NCBI GenBank assembly: GCA_020025075.1
Contig: JAHHSR010000025.1
Coordinates: 1 to 20,378, forward strand
DNA from: Pectinatus sp.
GTDB lineage: Bacteria; Bacillota; Negativicutes; Selenomonadales; Selenomonadaceae
Length of the DNA stretch: 20,378 bases
Direction: 5' to 3'
A model generated the notes under the pieces. The model was given only the letters and a program-made list of their open reading frames with translations, was not told the DNA's origin and ran no database searches. Shown piece after piece: positions 7,781 through 15,363 of this stretch (positions within the stretch are counted from its first letter, which is position 1; the number at the start of each line of letters is the position of its first letter). The position numbers and the translations under genes were made by a program.

Positions 7781-9108
7781 TGCGCAGCAAAAAATATTTT
7801 ATCTTGCTCTTAGCCTGCCTCTGCCTGATTGCAGGCAATGCTTCTACCCATTATTTACCGCATGAATATCCCGTCGTCCTTTCAAGTTATACGGCGCAAA
7901 ATCCCGCCAGCCTCACGCCGCTCATCAAGTGGCAAAAAAATACACATGCCGTTTATTATGAAATAGAGCTATTTGATTGTGTTCCCGCCCACCTTTCTCC
8001 TGAAAGGCCTTCCAAAAAACACATCTTCTTTTGCCAGCAGGTTTATACGAACGCTTTTGTTCTCCCGCTTGATAAATTTCTCGCTCCCGGACAATGCGGC
8101 ACTTTTTATTGGCGCGTGCGGGCGATGGATTTTGACCAGAAGCCAATCACGCCTTTTTCACCTCTAAAAGGAATTTACTGCAATGGGCAAAAAGCCGCGC
8201 AAAATGCGCCTATTCCCATAAAGACACCGCCTGATGCCAAAGGCAACGTACTGCTTTATCCCGTCTATCACTGGATACCAAACAATAATGCGGAAAAATT
8301 CGAGGTTGAAATCCTCAGCGCGCCGCCAGAAAATCCCCACGGCATAAAACCTTCGCGCTACCGCGTCTTTTCTGCTGTTGTCGATTTCAGCTGCGAATAT
8401 TATGACCCTAAACCGCGCATTGGCACATTTTACTGGCGCGTGCGAGCCATCGATGGCGCAGGAAATCCAGTTGGGACTTACTGCCAGGCCCAAAAATTTA
8501 CCAATGACCCGAAGGCAGGGTATACCGTTGGCATCTACGGCGACAGTATCAGCCATGGCGGCGGCCACATGTCTTATAGCCCGGCTGACCTTGAATTTAG
8601 CTATGCCCATTATCTCGATTTTCCGACAGTCAATCTCTCGCAAAGCGGCGATACGATTGGCATGCTCGTCAACCGCTTTGACAATGATGTCTTGCCATTT
8701 TCGCCTCGATACCTCTTCATCATGGGCGGCACCAATAGTCTGCGCGCAGGCGAAAGTGCCGAAGATGTAATCGATGGCCTTAAAATATTGCAGCAAAAAT
8801 GCCGCCAAAATGGCATTGTCCCCATCCTGCTTACACTTCCTTCCATCAATCCTTCCAATATCAAAAAAATCTTTGGCGAACCAACAGAACCCGGCTGGCA
8901 AGAGCGCATCGAAAAAGTCAATGCCTATATAAGGACGCAAGATTATCTCGATACTGCTGCCGCATTTCCGGCCTTGCCTGCTGTCTTGCCGACAAAATAT
9001 GCGCTCGATGGGCTGCACCCTGACGATAATGGCAAAGCGCGCATGGCAAAAATCATAAATCGCGACTGGCCTTTTCTTAAAGAAAAAATAGCTCATGACA
9101 ATAATTGA
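7780..9108 (+). CDS. Secreted SGNH/GDSL-family hydrolase with two N-terminal repeat domains
   Basis: A 442-residue exported protein. The N-terminus is a signal sequence (MRSKKYFILLLACLCLIAG); LLAC near residue 13 could be a lipobox, otherwise cleavage is after the hydrophobic core. Two repeats follow, each ending in GTFYWRVRA-[MI]D (near 107 and 213), which look like fibronectin-III-like or beta-sandwich modules. From about 245 is an SGNH hydrolase domain: block I GIYGDSISHGG with the serine nucleophile, block II glycine in LSQSGDT, block III GGTNSLRAG, block V DGLHPDDNG with the catalytic Asp and His. It probably removes acyl or acetyl groups from a surface glycan or lipid. Coupled by ATG/TAA overlap to the HAD phosphatase; the -35 of the next gene overlaps its stop. 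Confidence 0.85.
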   Translation: MRSKKYFILLLACLCLIAGNASTHYLPHEYPVVLSSYTAQNPASLTPLIKWQKNTHAVYYEIELFDCVPAHLSPERPSKKHIFFCQQVYTNAFVLPLDKFLAPGQCGTFYWRVRAMDFDQKPITPFSPLKGIYCNGQKAAQNAPIPIKTPPDAKGNVLLYPVYHWIPNNNAEKFEVEILSAPPENPHGIKPSRYRVFSAVVDFSCEYYDPKPRIGTFYWRVRAIDGAGNPVGTYCQAQKFTNDPKAGYTVGIYGDSISHGGGHMSYSPADLEFSYAHYLDFPTVNLSQSGDTIGMLVNRFDNDVLPFSPRYLFIMGGTNSLRAGESAEDVIDGLKILQQKCRQNGIVPILLTLPSINPSNIKKIFGEPTEPGWQERIEKVNAYIRTQDYLDTAAAFPALPAVLPTKYALDGLHPDDNGKARMAKIINRDWPFLKEKIAHDNN

Positions 9109-9133
9109 GTCTCAGAAAAAACGGTGTTATACT
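9105..9133 (+). promoter_or_regulatory. Promoter of the flavodiiron protein gene
   Basis: TTGAGT (9105-9110) is followed after 17 bases by TATACT (9128-9133). The -35 overlaps the stop codon of the SGNH hydrolase gene. The transcript would start near 9140 with a short leader. Confidence 0.65.
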
Positions 9134-9176
9134 ATTCGTGATTGGAATTTATTTTATTTTATCAGGAGGGGTCTCC

Positions 9177-10343
9177 ATGCAACAGGCTGTTGAATTAAAA
9201 AAGGGAATTTATTGGGTTGGCGTCATTGATTGGGATTTGCGCAATTTTCATGGCTATATAACCCATTCAGGCTCATCTTATAACGCCTACCTCATCATAG
9301 ATGAAAAAATCACGCTTATTGATACAGCAAAAGCTGGCTTTGAAAAGGAAATTTTAAGCCGCATTTCTTCTGTAATCGACCCAGCGAAAATTGATTATAT
9401 CATCAGCAATCATCTCGAACCAGACCATTCGGGCTGCATTCCTGCCATTGTTGAAAAAGCTCCTAATGTCAAAATTTTCACTTCCGTTCCCAATGGCCTT
9501 TCTAACATCACCAAATTCTATGGCGATTTGAATTATCAAGGCGTTACGCCGAAAGATGTCTTGAATATCGGCTCGCGCACACTCCATTTCATGCCATTTC
9601 CAATGCTTCACTGGCCGGATAGCATGTTCACCTATTGCCCAGAAGAAAAAATTCTCTTCTCCAATGATGCTTTTGGACAGCATTTTTCCTCGGCCTGCCG
9701 CTTCGACTACGAAGTTGATTTCTGCCATTTGATGCTCGAAGCGAAAAAGTACTATGCCAATATCATCATGCCTTATAATTTCCAGACGAAAAATGCCTTA
9801 AAGGCTGCTCAAGACCTCGACATTGAAATGATTGCCCCTGGCCATGGCCTCATCTGGAGCAAAATGATTCCGAATATAATAAATGCCTACCAAAAATGGT
9901 CAAATGATGAAACGGAAGAAACGGCCGTTGTCGTCTATGACAGCATGTGGCATTCCACGGAAAAAATGGCCAAGACCATCGCTGAAACTATGACGCGACG
10001 CAATATTCCTGCCAAGATATTTGACCTCAAGATAAATAAACTCTCCGATATTCTTCCCGAAGTTATGACTTCAAAATACATTGCCGTTGGCTCACCGACA
10101 CTCAATCGCGGCATGATGCCCAATGTAGCTGCTTTTCTGTGCTACCTCAAAGGCCTTTCACCCAAAAATCGCAAAGCCTTTGCATTTGGCTCTTACGGCT
10201 GGGGCGGCGAAAGCATTGGCCAGGTAGAAGAAGAACTCAAAAAATGTGGTTTTGAAATCTGGCTTGAAAAGATGTCTGTAAAGAACACGCCGACTAAAGA
10301 AGAACTCGAAAATATTGAACAGGCCATTCTTGCACGCAAGTAA
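9177..10343 (+). CDS. fprA: FprA-family A-type flavoprotein (flavodiiron protein)
   Basis: A 388-residue soluble enzyme that reduces oxygen to water (or NO to N2O) with electrons from rubredoxin or a similar carrier, protecting anaerobes. The N-terminal metallo-beta-lactamase-like half carries the diiron ligands: HLEPDH (H79, E81, D83, H84), H145 in MLHWPD, D164 in SNDAFG and H223 in APGHGL. The C-terminal half from about 251 is a flavodoxin domain with the FMN loop VVYDSMWHSTEKMA and the SYGWGG loop. No C-terminal rubredoxin or flavin-reductase extension is present. I start at the ATG with AGGAGGGG 5 bases upstream; a longer frame from 9105 would run through the promoter. It is probably monocistronic, ending at a strong terminator. 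Confidence 0.95.
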   Translation: MQQAVELKKGIYWVGVIDWDLRNFHGYITHSGSSYNAYLIIDEKITLIDTAKAGFEKEILSRISSVIDPAKIDYIISNHLEPDHSGCIPAIVEKAPNVKIFTSVPNGLSNITKFYGDLNYQGVTPKDVLNIGSRTLHFMPFPMLHWPDSMFTYCPEEKILFSNDAFGQHFSSACRFDYEVDFCHLMLEAKKYYANIIMPYNFQTKNALKAAQDLDIEMIAPGHGLIWSKMIPNIINAYQKWSNDETEETAVVVYDSMWHSTEKMAKTIAETMTRRNIPAKIFDLKINKLSDILPEVMTSKYIAVGSPTLNRGMMPNVAAFLCYLKGLSPKNRKAFAFGSYGWGGESIGQVEEELKKCGFEIWLEKMSVKNTPTKEELENIEQAILARK

Positions 10344-10345
10344 TA

Positions 10346-10397
10346 TAAAAAGGCAACAAAAAAGACCGCCAGTGCGGTCTTTTTTTATTGCCTTTTT
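10346..10397. terminator. Bidirectional intrinsic terminator between fprA and bofA
   Basis: AAAAAAGACCGC and GCGGTCTTTTTT pair around a CAGT loop (10358-10385). An outer AAAAAGGCAA/TTGCCTTTTT pairing extends the stem, with T-runs on both strands. It serves fprA on the plus strand and the converging bofA on the minus strand; the bofA stop lies inside it. Confidence 0.9.
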
Positions 10398-10647
10398 ATA
10401 AAAGATGCCAAATGACAACGCCCAGTGCTCCCGGCACGCCAAATATACCAACAATCAGTGAAGTCAAAAAAGTTATCGGCACATGCAAGCCAAAGACAAA
10501 ATTAATAAGCCACAAGGCAAGTGCCCCAAAAACGCTATTATAAATAAAGCGCCATAAGATATGGATTGGAAATGACAATATCTTTGAGGCAATACAAATG
10601 ACTAAAAGGCCCACAAAAAATGCCACAACCAATGATGATGAAACCAT
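10396..10647 (-). CDS. bofA: BofA family membrane protein (pro-sigma-K processing inhibitor type)
   Basis: A small, very hydrophobic protein of about 83 residues with two or three membrane helices (about 5-25, 35-55 and 58-80) and the family C-terminal motif GIFGVPGALGVVI. In spore formers BofA holds the SpoIVFB protease inactive; homologues at this locus are also found in bacteria that do not make classical spores, so the role here is open. The position after recR is the usual one in Firmicutes. GTG (10650) directly precedes ATG (10647), and either could be used. AGGA lies 9 bases before the ATG. Confidence 0.85.
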   Translation of the reverse strand: MVSSSLVVAFFVGLLVICIASKILSFPIHILWRFIYNSVFGALALWLINFVFGLHVPITFLTSLIVGIFGVPGALGVVIWHLL

Positions 10648-10668
10648 CACGCCACTTCCTTTCCCTTA

Positions 10669-11265
10669 TCAAATTTCTCGGCGATTTTCCAAAGCCTTTG
10701 CCAAGGTAACCTCATCTGCATACTCAAGGTCGCCGCCTACCGGCAACCCATGCGCGATGCGCGTAACTTTTATCCCTGCTGGCTTGACGAGCTTGGCGAT
10801 ATAAAGTGCAGTCGCCTCACCCTCAATAGTAGGATTCATCGCCATAATCAGCTCGCGCACGCTTTCTTGCTGCAAGCGCAAGAGCAATTCCTTGATGTGA
10901 ATATCTTCCGGCCCTATGCCATCTAGTGGTGAAAGCACGCCATGCAAGACATGATAGACACCGTTATAATCGCGCATCCGCTCAAAAGCCGCCACATCGC
11001 GTGGCTGCTCTACGACACAAATAACACCATGGTCGCGCTGGCTTGACGAGCAAATACTGCAAGGATTGGTATCGCTGAGATTAAAGCAGGTATTGCAAAA
11101 ACCGATTTGTTCCTTTGCCGCCATAATTGCCTCAGAAAGGGCCTTTGCCTGAGATGAATCCATATCGAGAATATGGTATGCCAGGCGCGCTGCCGTCTTT
11201 GGCCCAATTCCTGGCAAAGCACGCAAACGCTCGATGAGCTTAGCAAGCGGCTTTATATACTGCAT
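10669..11265 (-). CDS. recR: Recombination protein RecR
   Basis: A 198-residue RecR, which with RecF and RecO loads RecA at single-stranded gaps. The order of parts is complete: N-terminal helix-hairpin-helix LRALPGIGPKTAARLA (about 14-29), C4 zinc finger at C57, C60, C69 and C72, Toprim domain starting ICVVEQPRDVAAFE (about 82), and a C-terminal segment with TRIAHGLPVGGDLEYAD. Length is normal. ATG overlaps the ybaB stop codon (TAATG), so translation is coupled. bofA follows about 20 bases downstream. Confidence 0.97.
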   Translation of the reverse strand: MQYIKPLAKLIERLRALPGIGPKTAARLAYHILDMDSSQAKALSEAIMAAKEQIGFCNTCFNLSDTNPCSICSSSQRDHGVICVVEQPRDVAAFERMRDYNGVYHVLHGVLSPLDGIGPEDIHIKELLLRLQQESVRELIMAMNPTIEGEATALYIAKLVKPAGIKVTRIAHGLPVGGDLEYADEVTLAKALENRREI

Positions 11266-11597
11266 TAGAACATTCCCGGCGGCAAGCCAAGGCTGCTCGT
11301 GAGCTTACTCATTTCATCTTGCATCATTGTGTCAGTCTTTTTTACCGCTTCATTAACTGCAGCACAGATAAGGTCTTGGAGCATTTCAACATCTTGCGGG
11401 TCTACCGCACTCGGGTCAATATGCAAATCGACAATTTGCTTGTCGCCATTCATGGATAATTTGACCACGCCGCCACCGCTTGATACTTCAACCGTTTTTT
11501 TCTTCAGCTCAGCTTGCATTTGTTCCATTTTCTTTTGCATCTGCTGAACCTTTTTCATCATGCCGGTCATATTGCCGCCACCCATTGGATTAAACAT
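11265..11597 (-). CDS. ybaB: YbaB/EbfC family nucleoid-associated protein
   Basis: A 110-residue protein with the YbaB/EbfC pattern. A methionine- and lysine-rich N-terminal helix (MTGMMKKVQQMQKKMEQMQ) is followed by a short beta region VVKLSMNGDKQIVDLHIDP and a C-terminal helix containing AVNEAVKKTD. These proteins form tweezer-like dimers that bind DNA. It lies between dnaX and recR, the standard location. AGGA precedes ATG by 5 bases. Its stop overlaps the recR start. Confidence 0.95.
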   Translation of the reverse strand: MFNPMGGGNMTGMMKKVQQMQKKMEQMQAELKKKTVEVSSGGGVVKLSMNGDKQIVDLHIDPSAVDPQDVEMLQDLICAAVNEAVKKTDTMMQDEMSKLTSSLGLPPGMF

Positions 11598-11717
11598 ATT
11601 TATCCTGCCACTTAAAATACGGATTTTTCCCTATTTTGCAGAGCAAGTAGCAGTCTTTTCACCTCTTTCTCGCATTTTTGAGACGACTTATCTAAATCTC
11701 TGCTTTAGTCTAGCTAC

Positions 11718-11728
11718 ATTATATTATA
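11718..11728 (-). promoter_or_regulatory. Possible -10 elements upstream of ybaB-recR-bofA
   Basis: Two overlapping TATAAT hexamers on the minus strand (11728-11723 and 11723-11718) lie in the 165-base dnaX-ybaB spacer. No good -35 at the normal distance is seen. This may allow ybaB-recR-bofA transcription independent of dnaX. Confidence 0.4.
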
Positions 11729-11762
11729 TTTTTCCTCGCTGCCGCTACCATAATTTAACAGC

Positions 11763-13112
11763 TCACTCATCCGTCTTTTCTAAGACCAATTTACCGCCAA
11801 AGACATTCATTGCCTTCTCGATGCTTTCCCTATCCGCTTCATCTAAATCTCCTGCGGAAAAATCAGGCAAAAAATCCTCATCTGTAGGCGGTGGCACAGC
11901 TTCTTGCGGCACACTTTCCTCTTTTTCTTCCACTTCTTCTAAAAGGGAACATTTTATGCTGAGCTTTTTGCCCGTAAGCTCCTTTAAAATGGCCTCTATA
12001 TCTTTTTTATAATCATCGCGCTCTATGCGCGCCTTGATAAAGCCATTTTGCACCTGTAGCAAAAGCTGCCCATTTTGTATTCCCTGCGGCCTTGCCCCAC
12101 GCAGGCATGCCAATGCCGAACGCTTGTTTTTTTGGCTCAAAAAATTGCCCAATTCCTGCCAAACTTTTGTCGCATCTTCTAAATCGCCTTGCGGCTGCGC
12201 CAAGGAAGGTTTCGACTTTTTTTCAAGCGGCACGGCCTTTTTTTCTATTTCTTTGGGCCTTGCCATAGAAGGAGCACTGCCTTGTTCAAGGCGCTTTACC
12301 TCGCTTTGCAAAACATCTATCTTTTGTGCTAGCTTAGCTATCTGATTGGCAGCGTCTTTGGGCAAATCTTCTTGAACAGGCCTTGTTTCAAGCAACTTCA
12401 AAAAACTCATCTCGGCAACAAGGCGCTGATTTTCGCCTAGACGCAATTTTTGCCGCGCCTTTTCTAGCTCTGCCGCCATTGCCAAAATGCGCTCGTGCGA
12501 AAATTCAGCTGCCAGGGCGATTAGCTTTTCGCTTGGCCCTTCAGCCGCATCATCAAGTAGAGACGGCGCAGCTTTAAAAATCATCATTTGCCGCCAGCCT
12601 TCAAGCACTTCAGAAAAAAACTGCTGCATCGATTTGCCGGAGATGATGACCTCCTCAATAAGCGATAAGAGCTTTTTTACATCGCGCTCTTTGATTGCCT
12701 GCGTCAAAGACATAACGGCCTCTTGCCCGACAATGCCCAAAACATCAGCAACAGCGCGCGCCGAAAGGTTATCGCCTTGTGCCATCGCCAAACACTGGTC
12801 AAAAAGGCTAATGCCATCGCGCAGGCCGCCGTCGGCTTTTTCAGCAATCAGCGCTATGGCCCCTGGCTCATAAGATAAGTTCATTGCAGCTGCTATCTTT
12901 TTTAGCTGTCCTTCAATATCCTCTTTGGTAATTCTCTTAAAATCGTAACGCTGGCAGCGTGACTGAATCGTCGCCGGCACTTTGTGCGCTTCTGTCGTGG
13001 CCAAAATAAAGACCACATGAGACGGTGGCTCTTCCAATGTCTTCAAAAGAGCATTAAATGCCTCCATCGTTAGCATATGGACTTCGTCTACGATATAAAT
13101 TTTATATTTTCC
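11763..13112 (-). CDS. dnaX: DNA polymerase III gamma/tau subunit, exon 2
   Basis: This is the second exon of dnaX, 449 codons, starting at GGA directly after the group I intron. It opens with GKYKIYIVDEVHMLTMEAF, the Walker B/DExx region of the clamp-loader ATPase, followed by LLKTLEEPP, FILATTE and the SRC sensor motif (SRCQRYDF). A helical clamp-loader domain follows, then a charged lysine-rich linker and a C-terminal tau-like domain that should contact the polymerase. Joined to exon 1 it gives 566 residues, normal for a Firmicutes DnaX. Two A7 runs in the linker (12238-12244 and about 30 bases further on) form A AAA AAG heptamers in the reading frame. Read alone, the frame first meets ATG at 13076, but that would lack the P-loop. 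Confidence 0.93.
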   Translation of the reverse strand, partial: GKYKIYIVDEVHMLTMEAFNALLKTLEEPPSHVVFILATTEAHKVPATIQSRCQRYDFKRITKEDIEGQLKKIAAAMNLSYEPGAIALIAEKADGGLRDGISLFDQCLAMAQGDNLSARAVADVLGIVGQEAVMSLTQAIKERDVKKLLSLIEEVIISGKSMQQFFSEVLEGWRQMMIFKAAPSLLDDAAEGPSEKLIALAAEFSHERILAMAAELEKARQKLRLGENQRLVAEMSFLKLLETRPVQEDLPKDAANQIAKLAQKIDVLQSEVKRLEQGSAPSMARPKEIEKKAVPLEKKSKPSLAQPQGDLEDATKVWQELGNFLSQKNKRSALACLRGARPQGIQNGQLLLQVQNGFIKARIERDDYKKDIEAILKELTGKKLSIKCSLLEEVEEKEESVPQEAVPPPTDEDFLPDFSAGDLDEADRESIEKAMNVFGGKLVLEKTDE

Positions 13113-13510
13113 CTGTCGCCTGCCAAAACAGGCATGCGTTCACGCAAAATCGCTACTTTTGCGCAGCCTTTACGCTTCTTTGACTTTCGCCAAAGCACAG
13201 ACTATATCTCATCCCTCGCCATGACGGGTTAGGGTCCGCCCGCTTCAGAGCGCTTGCTCCTACTTCTTCACAGAATAGTCGTTGAACTTTCCCCTTTTCG
13301 GGGCTTAGCTGCTGATTGTCCATTTTTTAAACATTTAGGTTTTAACCATATGCCATGCAGCAAATTTTTTCTGCTTTCGCCACCATCGCACCCGGCCGTC
13401 TTTCATGCCCATGCTGTGGTCTTGCTGCCTTTGGGAGTTTCCAGCAATTCGAGCGGTATGAACGCACGAGTTTCCTCATGCGCCGACTATAAGGACACAA
13501 AGCCCTTTTA
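13113..13510 (-). ncRNA. Group I self-splicing intron in dnaX
   Basis: A 398-nt insertion splits a universally conserved part of dnaX. On the minus strand exon 1 ends GUUGAU; this pairs with GUCGGC (13487-13482), with the U-G pair at the splice site. P1 continues as UAAAAGG against CCUUAUA. P2 is a 7-bp hairpin with a GAAA loop (13481-13464). Core elements follow: P (AAUUGCUGGAAA, about 13449), Q (AAUCAGCAGCUAAG, about 13317), R (GUUCAACGACUA, 13287-13276) and S (AGAUAUAGUC, about 13209-13200). P3 pairs CCGCUC with GGGCGG, P4 UGCUG with CAGCA, P7 GACUA with UAGUC, and P8 CCCU with AGGG. Two hairpins between P7 and P3 suggest subgroup IA. P9 has a GAAA-capped hairpin. The intron ends in G at 13113. 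It has no homing endonuclease ORF and opens with an in-frame UAA. Confidence 0.93.
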
Positions 13511-13861
13511 ATCAACTGGCGCGAACTTTATTGTCTCGCGCAAATCACGTATTTCATCGATGCCGCGATTGGAAGCGGCATCAATCTCGTAGACATCCAT
13601 GCAGGTATTGGCATTTATTTTTTTGCAGACATCACATTCGTTGCAGGGGGTAGCCGTCGGACCATGCACGCAATTTAAAGCCTTGGCCAATATCTTCGCC
13701 GTACTTGTCTTTCCCGTACCGCGCGGCCCGGCAAATAAATAGGCATGGCCAATGCGCCCCGCCTCTATGGCACGCGATAAAGTCTTTTTCACATGCTCTT
13801 GACCGACGAGATCAGAAAAAGTCTGTGGCCGCCAGCGGCGGTATAAGGCTATATATGCCAT
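13511..13861 (-). CDS. dnaX: DNA polymerase III gamma/tau subunit, exon 1
   Basis: The first exon of dnaX encodes 117 residues from MAYIALYRRWRP to FAPVD. It contains Walker A GPRGTGKT at 45-52, the zinc-binding cysteines C64, C73, C76 and C79, and EIDAASNRGIDEIR. Intron retention would add UAA at once and yield a 117-residue fragment without Walker B. The start is the ATG at 13861, with AGAAAGG about 12 bases upstream. A longer frame reaching 13990 is only the SRP RNA read as protein. dnaX lies directly after the SRP RNA gene, a common Firmicutes arrangement. Confidence 0.93.
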
Positions 13862-13884
13862 ATCTCTTTCTCGCCTTTCTAAAA

Positions 13885-14027
13885 AAAATCTCTCGGGCAA
13901 GACTGTAACGTCCAGGCACCCTTGCGGCACATGAAGATGACCACTTACCGCTGCTTCCTTCCGGACCTGACGGGATTCATGGGTCCCCATTGCGCAAGAC
14001 CCGAACGTTACAATCTCACCCGAGAAA
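13885..14027 (-). ncRNA. ffs: Signal recognition particle RNA (4.5S/small type)
   Basis: The minus strand contains the SRP domain IV hallmark GUCCGGAAGGAAGCAGCGG (about 13968-13950), the Ffh-binding hairpin with its GGAA tetraloop and conserved internal loops. The ends pair: UCUCGGG (14025-14019) with CCCGAGA, and GUAACGU with ACGUUAC. An U-run (13888-13881) follows the closing stem, giving an intrinsic terminator. At about 140 nt it is longer than the E. coli 4.5S RNA but lacks the large Alu domain of Bacillus scRNA. With Ffh and FtsY it targets membrane proteins. Confidence 0.95.
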
Positions 14028-14035
14028 TCGCTACT

Positions 14036-14064
14036 ATTATATCATGCTTTTTTTATTTATGCAA
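14036..14064 (-). promoter_or_regulatory. Promoter of the SRP RNA (and possibly dnaX)
   Basis: On the minus strand TTGCAT (14064-14059), a 17-base spacer and TATAAT (14041-14036). The predicted start near 14029 matches the 5' end of the folded SRP RNA. Confidence 0.8.
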
Positions 14065-14073
14065 CAAAAGCTT

Positions 14074-15363
14074 TTAGCGTACTTCCTCAAGAGTCGCTTC
14101 TAATGCCTCAAGCATATCTGAAATATCATGCTTTTCGATGACCAAAGGCGGTTGAAAAGCCAAGACATTGCGAGCCATGCCGTTCTTTCCGATGATAAAG
14201 CCGCGGTCCTTCATGCGCTCAGCAATTTTTTCCAGCTTATCCGCTGCAGGCGCACCGTCTTTTTCAACAAGCTCTGCGCCGACCATAAGGCCAATGCCGC
14301 GCACATCACCGATAATGCCATGGCGTTTTTGAATTTCGCATAAGCCATCTTTCAGATATTTGCCAAGCTCTGCCGCATGCGAAAGCAAATCGTGCTTTTC
14401 TATATAGTCTAGTACTGCAATGCCCGCCGTACTAGAAACAGGATTGCCGCCCAATGTTGAGGCGCCAGGACGCGTATAGACATCTGCCACTTCAGCACTG
14501 GCTATGAAGGCGCTGATTGGCACACCGTTGCCAAGTGCCTTCGCCATCGTCATAATATCGGGCTCCACGCCAAAATTTTCAATGGCAAACATCTTGCCCG
14601 TACGGGCAAAGCCCGTTTGTACCTCGTCGACAATGAGCAAAATGCCATATTGTGCTAATATTTCCGAAAGGCGCGCAAAATATCCCGCTGGCGGCACAAC
14701 AATGCCCGCATTGCCCTGAATAGATTCGACAATCATTGCCGCAACATTGCCTGAGGTGGCATTTTTGATAATATCCTCAACGGCATTAGCACAGTCAAGG
14801 TCACATTCGGGATATTTTTTTCCGAGCGGGCAGCGATAGCAGTACGGCTCTGGCGCAAAATGAATGCCGCCAACGGGATTTTTATCGGTACGCCACATAC
14901 CTATTCCCGTAACGCTCATCATAAGCTTTGTCCTGCCGTGAAGGCCGCCGCGCAAGGCGATGTATTCACTGTTTTTAGTGTACAAAGACGCCAACAGCAG
15001 CGCTCCTTCATTGGCTTCCGTGCCGGTCGAGCAAAAAAAAGATTTTTGCAGCTTGCCCGGCGTCACTTTCGCCAGCCGTTCTGCCAATAGGACCATATTT
15101 TCCGTCAGATAAATATTGCAGACATGCTGCAAATCATTTACCTGCTTGCAAATAGCCTTGGTTATATAAGGATTGCAATGGCCACAGTTAATGACCGATA
15201 CGCCAGCAAAGCAGTCGAGATATTTTTTTCCTTCGGCATCAAAGAGATATTGCATTTGTCCCTTTACAAACTGCGGCGGATTTGCATAAAAATGTCCCAA
15301 ACAAGGCATGATGTACTGCTGGCGCTTTTCCAAAATTGATTTTGAACCGATAAAATCTTCCAT
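14074..15363 (-). CDS. Class III (GabT/AGXT2-like) PLP-dependent aminotransferase
   Basis: A 429-residue fold-type I aminotransferase of class III. The PLP phosphate-binding STGTEAN is at 112-118, the glycine-rich LRGGLHGRT at 137-145, D246 of IVDEVQTGF contacts the pyridine nitrogen, and the Schiff-base lysine is K275 in MTMAKALGNG. A four-cysteine cluster (C175, C178, C187, C191; YCYRCPLGKKYPECDLDC) occurs in a subset of this family annotated as alanine-glyoxylate or aspartate-type aminotransferases; it may bind metal. Substrate cannot be set from the sequence; omega-amino acids, ornithine or alanine/glyoxylate are all possible. The AGGAGG site and ATG are separated by a 22-base hairpin. 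It is 37 bases after the U32 gene and probably cotranscribed with it. Confidence 0.88.
   Translation of the reverse strand: MEDFIGSKSILEKRQQYIMPCLGHFYANPPQFVKGQMQYLFDAEGKKYLDCFAGVSVINCGHCNPYITKAICKQVNDLQHVCNIYLTENMVLLAERLAKVTPGKLQKSFFCSTGTEANEGALLLASLYTKNSEYIALRGGLHGRTKLMMSVTGIGMWRTDKNPVGGIHFAPEPYCYRCPLGKKYPECDLDCANAVEDIIKNATSGNVAAMIVESIQGNAGIVVPPAGYFARLSEILAQYGILLIVDEVQTGFARTGKMFAIENFGVEPDIMTMAKALGNGVPISAFIASAEVADVYTRPGASTLGGNPVSSTAGIAVLDYIEKHDLLSHAAELGKYLKDGLCEIQKRHGIIGDVRGIGLMVGAELVEKDGAPAADKLEKIAERMKDRGFIIGKNGMARNVLAFQPPLVIEKHDISDMLEALEATLEEVR

Noticed and set aside
8164..9096. 310-codon minus-strand ORF opposite the SGNH hydrolase
   Set aside because: Antisense shadow of a gene with intact catalytic blocks and signal peptide.
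13113..13510. dnaX insertion as an intein
   Set aside because: Inteins must be read through in frame; this insertion starts with a stop codon and has no splicing-domain motifs. RNA-level group I signals explain it.
13113..13510. dnaX insertion as a group II intron or IS element
   Set aside because: There is no GUGYG 5' end, no domain V/VI hairpin and no reverse transcriptase. No terminal inverted repeats or target duplication are seen.
13254..13511. 85-codon plus-strand ORF within the dnaX insertion as a homing endonuclease
   Set aside because: Wrong strand, too short, and no LAGLIDADG, GIY-YIG or HNH motif. It mirrors the structured intron core.
13862..13990. N-terminal extension of dnaX exon 1 up to 13990
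   Set aside because: The added residues are the SRP RNA read as protein. The DnaX N-terminus MAYIALYRRWRP begins at 13861.
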